Assembly: GCF_008801605.1 (NCBI RefSeq)
Contig: NZ_VZPJ01000019.1
Location: 47,661-111,660, forward strand
Direction: 5' to 3'
Length of the DNA: 64,000 nt
Origin: Pseudomonas brassicacearum subsp. brassicacearum
GTDB taxonomy: Bacteria; Pseudomonadota; Gammaproteobacteria; Pseudomonadales; Pseudomonadaceae
Position 1 is the stretch's first letter. Every line of letters starts with the position of its first letter. The notes beneath the pieces were generated by a model. The model was not told the DNA's origin, did no database searches, and worked only from the letters and a program-made list of their open reading frames with translations. Positions 59,598 through 64,000 of the stretch are shown here, piece after piece. Both the position numbers and the translations under genes were made by a program.

Positions 59598-60221
59598 TTA
59601 TGCTGAGGGAGCGTTTTCCTTCACTTGGCTCAGGCCATGACGGACCCGATTGACCAAGGTATAAACCAGCAGGGCGGCAACCACCGCCATCACACCATCT
59701 ACCCAGAGCGCCCCGAGCCAACCCAGGGCAATGCCGGTCGCCAGCACGCCCAACACAAAGGCGCGATCACTCTTGCCCATCGGCCCGTCATACCGCCGCA
59801 AAGCCCCCACCATCGCCCCGAGCACGCCGGCGTATTCGCTGAACAGCGCCAACAGCGTGACCAACAACACGAGCAACAGACTGGTATCGGCAAACAGGGC
59901 AAAAGGCAGGATCAGGGCAGCGTCGGCGATGATATCGCATAGCTCATTGAGGTAGGCGCCCAGATGCGATTGCTGACCAAACTCCCGCGCCAACATGCCG
60001 TCCACGGCATTCAACGCCATGCGCAGGATCATCCAGATCGGCACCAGGACGAAGATCCACGGATGGTTGGCAAACCAGGCGATGACCGCGCCGACCAATA
60101 CCGAAACGATGCCGGCGAGCACCGTGACCTGGTTGGCGGTGACACCGTTGTTGTAGAGGCGTTGAACCATGGGGCGCAGCAGATTTTGAAAGGCGGGCTT
60201 GAGTTGGTAGATGGAGGGCAT
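59598..60221 (-). CDS. ynbA: CDP-alcohol phosphatidyltransferase (YnbA-like, variant motif)
   Basis: A 207-residue polytopic inner-membrane enzyme of the CDP-alcohol phosphatidyltransferase family, which exchanges CMP of CDP-diacylglycerol for an alcohol. The signature is present but two of its four aspartates are asparagine: Asn71-x2-Asp74-Gly ... Ala78-Arg79 ... Gly88-x3-Asn92-x3-Asp96. That is unusual for the metal site. It leads the ynb-type cluster and lies 11 bases from ynbC. Its product is unknown. Confidence 0.84.
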   Translation of the reverse strand: MPSIYQLKPAFQNLLRPMVQRLYNNGVTANQVTVLAGIVSVLVGAVIAWFANHPWIFVLVPIWMILRMALNAVDGMLAREFGQQSHLGAYLNELCDIIADAALILPFALFADTSLLLVLLVTLLALFSEYAGVLGAMVGALRRYDGPMGKSDRAFVLGVLATGIALGWLGALWVDGVMAVVAALLVYTLVNRVRHGLSQVKENAPSA

Positions 60222-60363
60222 CGGGGTGAGATCTCGGCCGGTTGCGGGGCTGGGCTTATACAGGTGCGAGATTACGATAGGTTGAAGGGTTGCAGGCGGG
60301 TATTTCTCGAGAATGCGCGCGGGTAGGCATCTAAAACCAATGACCTGTGCAAGAAATAGCCAA

Positions 60364-60391
60364 TGTGGGAGCGAGCAAGCTCGCTCCCACA
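60364..60391. repeat. Single perfect REP palindrome
   Basis: TGTGGGAGCGAGC / GCTCGCTCCCACA with an AA loop, a perfect 13-base-pair stem. It lies in the 349-base gap 60222-60570 between ynbA and the AbiE-like pair. The rest of that gap turns sharply AT-rich from about 60460 and holds the abiE promoter region. Confidence 0.8.
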
Positions 60392-60448
60392 GGTTTTGTG
60401 CCTGAAATGAATTGTGCGCTGTGCATGCGATCCTGTTTCAAGGCTGCA

Positions 60449-60478
60449 TTGGCCGATGTTTTGACTCTGATTTATACT
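60449..60478 (+). promoter_or_regulatory. Candidate promoter of the AbiE-like pair
   Basis: TTGGCC (60449-60454) and TATACT (60473-60478) with an 18-base spacer, about 95 bases before the antitoxin start. Confidence 0.35.
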
Positions 60479-60570
60479 GAGCGAATTGTGAGCACTATTT
60501 GTATTTAAATCTCCTTATAAAACAATTTGTTGAGAGTTAATTTTTGTTAGGTGCTGCCGGGAGGTAAGTC

Positions 60571-60978
60571 ATGGTTATCGAAGAGCGGCTTAAAAGGTCA
60601 ATCGCCTTGCGAAAGGACGATGTGTTTCTACGCTCCGAGTTTTCCGACTTTGGCAGCCCCGCGCAGGTATCCCGAGCGCTGCGTCATCTGGTGGCCAACG
60701 GCGTACTGGTCAAGCTCGGCGTGGGTGTGTTCGCAAAGGCCAAGGCCAGTGTCCTTACGGGCAAGCCGATACCGGTTCGCCCCCTTGAAGTCCTGGCACC
60801 TTTGGTTCTGCAAAAGCTTGGCGTGAAGATCACGGCGGGACGCGCAGTGCGTGAATACAACGCCAGCGATAGCTTGCAGCTACCCGCCGGCATCGTTTTT
60901 GACACGGGGTCACGGCGTATTAATCGCAAGCTCGGCTTCGGTGGTCGGTACGTCGTTTATGAAAATCATCACGCCTGA
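60571..60978 (+). CDS. AbiEi-like antitoxin (DUF6088 winged helix)
   Basis: A 135-residue protein whose first half is a winged-helix domain (FLRSEFSDFGSPAQVSRALR, recognition-helix-like, then LVANGVLVKLGVGVFAKAKA). This matches the DUF6088/AbiEi-type antitoxins of type IV systems, which act without binding the toxin and repress their own operon. A second region (PAGIVFDTGSRRINRKLGF) resembles the AbiEi C-terminal effector part. It overlaps the toxin gene by 20 bases. Confidence 0.8.
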   Translation: MVIEERLKRSIALRKDDVFLRSEFSDFGSPAQVSRALRHLVANGVLVKLGVGVFAKAKASVLTGKPIPVRPLEVLAPLVLQKLGVKITAGRAVREYNASDSLQLPAGIVFDTGSRRINRKLGFGGRYVVYENHHA

Positions 60979-61921
60979 ACAGGTCGAGTTAATCGATGCG
61001 GTGTTGGCTGAGGTTGATGTCGGACTACTTACGGCTAGCATCCTTGAAAAAGACGTCCACGTGACGGATGCTTTGCAAGCTCTGATGGGGATGCGGTTTC
61101 CAGGTGTTCGCCTGGTGTTTTGCGGTGGTACAAGCCTATCGAAGGCTTACCAACTGATCGAGCGTATGTCTGAGGACGTCGACTTAAAGATCGTTTTGGA
61201 CGAGCCTGATGCGTTAAGTGCCTCGGCTCAGAAGCGGCATCTCAGCAACCTGAAAGCTCAGGTCTGTCATGTCCTCGCCGGTCTCGGTTTTGAGGAAATC
61301 GTGGAAGCGCGTGTTGCCCGGAATGAAAACCGATACTTCGCCAGTCGTTGGCAATATGCCCCGCAATACCCTCACGACACCAGTTTGCGCCCTTATCTAA
61401 GTCTTGAGCTGACTGCGCGAATCCCACAGTTTGAAGTGACTCAGCAGCCGCTGGAATACCTGGTCAATCGACTCGCCGCAAGGTCTGGGCGATTGGACGA
61501 TATTGCCTGCGTAGCGGTCGAGGAAACGCTTGCGGAGAAAGTCATTTCGTTTCTTCGCCGCTATGCCCAACACCAAGCCGGAGCCATGCTTCAGCCATGG
61601 GACGATACATTGGTGCGGCATATCTATGATGTTTACTGCATAAGCCGTGGCGATCCCGCTGTTGGCGAACGAGCCGCTCTCGGTTTCAAACGTCTGGTGG
61701 AGTTTGATGCGCTCGAATTTGGTCGGCAGTTTCCTCCATTTGCTGACGATCCGGGAGATGTCATGCGGAGCGCTCTCCATCAGGCGAGTTCGGATGCGCT
61801 GATTCGTAGCCAGTACGACGCGAAGCTCATGCCGCTGATTTTTGGCAATGTCCGCCCGAGCTTTGATGAAGCTTATGTCGTGTTTCGTCTGCACGCCGAA
61901 GCGTTGATTCGGACACTGTGA
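60959..61921 (+). CDS. AbiEii-type nucleotidyltransferase toxin
   Basis: A 320-residue protein of the AbiEii/AbiGii nucleotidyltransferase family. The signature FCGGTSLSKAY (residues 54-64) is followed by SEDVDLKI, with the metal-binding Asp73 and Asp75. AbiE toxins transfer nucleotides to tRNA and stall growth, for instance after phage infection. The start at ATG 60959 lies 20 bases inside the antitoxin gene. The base composition is visibly lower in GC than flanking genes, suggesting acquisition by transfer. Confidence 0.83.
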   Translation: MKIITPEQVELIDAVLAEVDVGLLTASILEKDVHVTDALQALMGMRFPGVRLVFCGGTSLSKAYQLIERMSEDVDLKIVLDEPDALSASAQKRHLSNLKAQVCHVLAGLGFEEIVEARVARNENRYFASRWQYAPQYPHDTSLRPYLSLELTARIPQFEVTQQPLEYLVNRLAARSGRLDDIACVAVEETLAEKVISFLRRYAQHQAGAMLQPWDDTLVRHIYDVYCISRGDPAVGERAALGFKRLVEFDALEFGRQFPPFADDPGDVMRSALHQASSDALIRSQYDAKLMPLIFGNVRPSFDEAYVVFRLHAEALIRTL

Positions 61922-62023
61922 AACTCTCGGATCATAAACGGGTTAAGGGATTCTGCACGCGGGTGTCTTCTTTCGAGCAAAGCGGGTCAGTGGCCGGCTG
62001 ACTAAATACAAGGAGTGTTTCAA

Positions 62024-62482
62024 ATGCTGCAAATGGATTGGCTCACTAACCACATGGATAAAAGCGACCAGATGGCCGAGTGGCTCCATCGGGAATTCAG
62101 TTATGAATTTGCCCAGCAATCGCTCGCCAGTTGGCAGCAGGAATTCGCTGCGGGGCAGCACGATGGCCGCTGGAAGTGCCTGATCGCCATGGAACACGAC
62201 CAGTTGCTCGGCGGCGCTTCACTGGCCGGCCACGACCTGCCTGACCGGCCAGAGCTGGGCCCATGGCTGGCGTGTGTGTTCATCACCCCAGAGGCTCGAC
62301 GCAGAGGGCTTGCAGCGCAGTTGATCGAAGGCATATGCAACCATGCGCGAGAGGCTGGAATCATCACCTTGTTCCTGCACACCCACAGCCAACGTGATTA
62401 TTACGCCAAGCTGGGTTGGGACGTGCTGGAGCGCTTTGAGGCTTGGGGGAAAGGGCAGTGGCTGATGGCTCGGTGTTTATAG
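62024..62482 (+). CDS. GNAT-family N-acetyltransferase
   Basis: A 152-residue acetyltransferase. The acetyl-CoA-binding loop is TPEARRRGLAAQLIEGI (motif A, R/Q-x-x-G-x-A), with LACVFITPEA before it and LFLHTHSQRDYYAKLGW, typical of the C-terminal motif. The start ATG at 62024 lies 8 bases after AAGGAG; the GTG at 62015 is not favoured. The substrate is unknown. It stands between the AbiE pair and the Rhs gene, about 100 bases from each. Confidence 0.8.
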   Translation: MLQMDWLTNHMDKSDQMAEWLHREFSYEFAQQSLASWQQEFAAGQHDGRWKCLIAMEHDQLLGGASLAGHDLPDRPELGPWLACVFITPEARRRGLAAQLIEGICNHAREAGIITLFLHTHSQRDYYAKLGWDVLERFEAWGKGQWLMARCL

Positions 62483-62616
62483 TCATCGGCGGGTTTTCCA
62501 CGCCAAGCGTCTAAATTTAGCGAATCGCCCTACATCCATTCCCTCTTTTCCTGACTTATTTCTCTCGCCATCGCAGGCAGAGTCTCGCGCCCACTCCTGC
62601 GCCGCGAGCTGCCTGC

Positions 62617-64000
62617 ATGCCCAACTACGACAAAACCCTTGCCCAAGGCAACGTCATTGGTTCGCTGGTGATGGCAGTCATGGACCCCGAGCAGCCGGAT
62701 GTCGAAGCAGTTTTCCGGGATTTTCGAACCTGCCTGAACGACTACGACTCTTGGGCTGAAAGCTTCTGGGCCGGTTGGGCGCTGGATCTTGAGCAAGTGT
62801 TCAAGGTCGGCAATGAGGTTTCCCTGGCCGCGCCGAAAAACCTGGATAAACCCATCAGCGCCACGGTGGTGGCTTGTCCGGCGGAGGGGCCGCTGACGCT
62901 GGTGCACATGTTCCAGGCGGCGCGCTTCGTGCCGATTGGCGACACGCCGGTGATGCTGGAACCGGTCATTGGGGGCGAGCCAGGGCAGGAAACTTTCGGT
63001 GAGCCGATCCATCACGTAATCGGCCCCAGCGGCATTCTGGAAGTCCCTGAGTGTTGGCGAGGCCAGCGTTATCGCATCACCTTTTTCCCCCATGTCACGG
63101 CTGATCACGTCAAGGCGTTGTACGCGTCTTACCAAGGCGTGATCGACGAACTCGAGGGCTGGCTGAAAGCGGAGTGGGAGCAGTTTCAACCGCTGTGGAC
63201 GGAGTTTTCCGAGGCCGGGTTTCTCGAGCGTTACAGCGCGTTGCAGCAAGCCGATTGGCGCGGCTTCAAAAATGCCCTGCATCAGCTGTGGGACGACGTT
63301 AAACAGGTTTTCGGGCTGCTGGCCGACTTGCAGGCCAACAGCGAAAAGTTGTTGGAGTACCTGACTCAAGTCGAGCTTGAACAGCTACTGAGGGCGTCCT
63401 CCGAGGCGATCGCCAAAGGGCTGATGGTGTTGAGCGACGAGCCGTTGCTCTTCGTCCACGTGGCCGCGTTCACCAGTTGGGTGCGAATGTTGCCGCCTCA
63501 GTACGTGGCCGAAGTTGTCGGAGAGCTGCGCGCCTCGGTACTGATCAATTTCCTGCTGATGCGTTTGACCGGGGGGCTGGGCCTGGGGCTGCGCATGAGC
63601 GGAAACGTGCTGGGCCGGGTCCGCTCCGAGCGGGCCCGGGAGTGGTTGCTGGCGTCGAGCCTGAGATTGGGCCAACTCGCCCCTGACCGGCTCAATCAGC
63701 ATGCCGATGTGCTCAAACCGTTGGTGGTCAGCCAGCGCGGACCTTTAAAACCGACGCCTGTCGGACCTTTGCACATCACCCCCGAACACTCTGCCCCCCT
63801 GTCCGTCAGCAATCCAGCCGCCGTGGCGCGGGAAAAATCCCAGCCCTCTACACGCCTGAGCGAGCACGAACCCCACGACGACGCCCCGGCCCAGTCGAAA
63901 AACCCCAACGGCGACAGCGCCGACACTGCGGCCCAGACCCAGACCAGCGGCTGCCCGGTGTCGATGGTCACCGGCGAAGAACTGCTGACCCTCGACGACG
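62617..64000 (+). CDS. N-terminal part of an Rhs/polymorphic toxin (runs off the window)
   Basis: An open frame with no stop from 62617 to the window edge (461 codons). The N-terminal region (MPNYDKTLAQGNVIGSLVMA) has helical, partly hydrophobic segments (FLLMRLTGGLGLGLRMSG). After a disordered Pro/Ser-rich linker (residues about 380-440) it reaches GCPVSMVTGEELLTLDD, the start of the Rhs core seen in Pseudomonas Rhs proteins (DUF6531). The missing part should hold YD repeats and a C-terminal toxin with immunity gene downstream. Delivery by type VI secretion is typical, but no PAAR, VgrG or chaperone gene is in view. No strong ribosome-binding site. Confidence 0.8.
   Translation, partial: MPNYDKTLAQGNVIGSLVMAVMDPEQPDVEAVFRDFRTCLNDYDSWAESFWAGWALDLEQVFKVGNEVSLAAPKNLDKPISATVVACPAEGPLTLVHMFQAARFVPIGDTPVMLEPVIGGEPGQETFGEPIHHVIGPSGILEVPECWRGQRYRITFFPHVTADHVKALYASYQGVIDELEGWLKAEWEQFQPLWTEFSEAGFLERYSALQQADWRGFKNALHQLWDDVKQVFGLLADLQANSEKLLEYLTQVELEQLLRASSEAIAKGLMVLSDEPLLFVHVAAFTSWVRMLPPQYVAEVVGELRASVLINFLLMRLTGGLGLGLRMSGNVLGRVRSERAREWLLASSLRLGQLAPDRLNQHADVLKPLVVSQRGPLKPTPVGPLHITPEHSAPLSVSNPAAVAREKSQPSTRLSEHEPHDDAPAQSKNPNGDSADTAAQTQTSGCPVSMVTGEELLTLDD

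Noticed and set aside
62530..63369. A 279-codon minus-strand frame near the window end
   Set aside because: It is antisense to the Rhs N-terminal frame, which has recognisable content (VTGEELLTLDD) and stays open for 461 codons.

Overview
The window is about 64 kb of high-GC chromosomal DNA from a fluorescent Pseudomonas (P. fluorescens group). Three things point there: G/C-ending codons, the dense palindromic REP elements built on TGTGGGAGCGAGCTTGCTCG, and gene order. The stretch from oprG to xseB (about 15.4-36.4 kb) follows, as I recall it, the P. aeruginosa block oprG - zinc ABC cluster - thioredoxin - nrdR-rib-nusB-thiL-pgpA-ribA-dxs-ispA-xseB. I saw no rRNA, tRNA, CRISPR array, phage or insertion sequence.

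Layout. 0-6.3 kb: a DUF3182/hydrolase pair, then a minus-strand ybhN-clsB-ybhP-type lipid cluster with a DUF72 gene. 6.6-15.3 kb: an MscS-type channel, the very large helicase Lhr, and an overlapping pair of SDR/epimerase genes. 15.4-19.7 kb: oprG with two ANR/FNR-like boxes, and a four-gene zrgA/ABC zinc cluster behind a Zur-like box. 19.7-31.1 kb: a cnoX-type thioredoxin, a methyltransferase, nrdR, the riboflavin genes (ribD, ribE, ribBA, ribH, ribA), nusB, thiL, pgpA and btuF. 31.2-36.4 kb: btuB, then xseB-ispA-dxs on the minus strand.

36.5-48.1 kb: a Fic protein preceded by two copies of one long palindrome, then the six-gene magABCDEF operon (E. coli yfa-type) encoding a bacterial alpha-2-macroglobulin complex. 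Its MagD has Gly where the thioester Cys would be. 48.2-48.5 kb is a REP array with a nearly perfect 136-bp tandem duplication. 48.6-54.3 kb is the most intriguing unit: a yjfIJ-channel-yjfKLMC operon (DUF2170, PspA/IM30, two-TM K+ channel, DUF2491, DUF350, DUF1190 lipoprotein, glutathionylspermidine-synthase-like ATP-grasp). Two identical CTCACGCGTGAG palindromes precede it, and its first protein carries a ribbon-helix-helix-like segment that could be the regulator.

54.5-60.2 kb: a minus-strand ynbA/C/D/B-type cluster (CDP-alcohol transferase, hydrolase-methyltransferase fusion, PAP2/dual-specificity phosphatase, membrane protein, acyltransferase, CdsA homologue). It looks like a complete but undefined phospholipid pathway. 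60.4-64 kb: a more AT-rich accessory segment with an AbiE-type toxin-antitoxin pair, a GNAT acetyltransferase, and the N-terminal 461 codons of an Rhs/polymorphic toxin that runs off the window.

Overall the window is rich in envelope functions. Four poorly understood E. coli-type clusters (ybh, yfa/mag, yjf, ynb) lie within 60 kb, beside core cofactor and isoprenoid genes. Everything is read by eye from sequence; no database search was possible.
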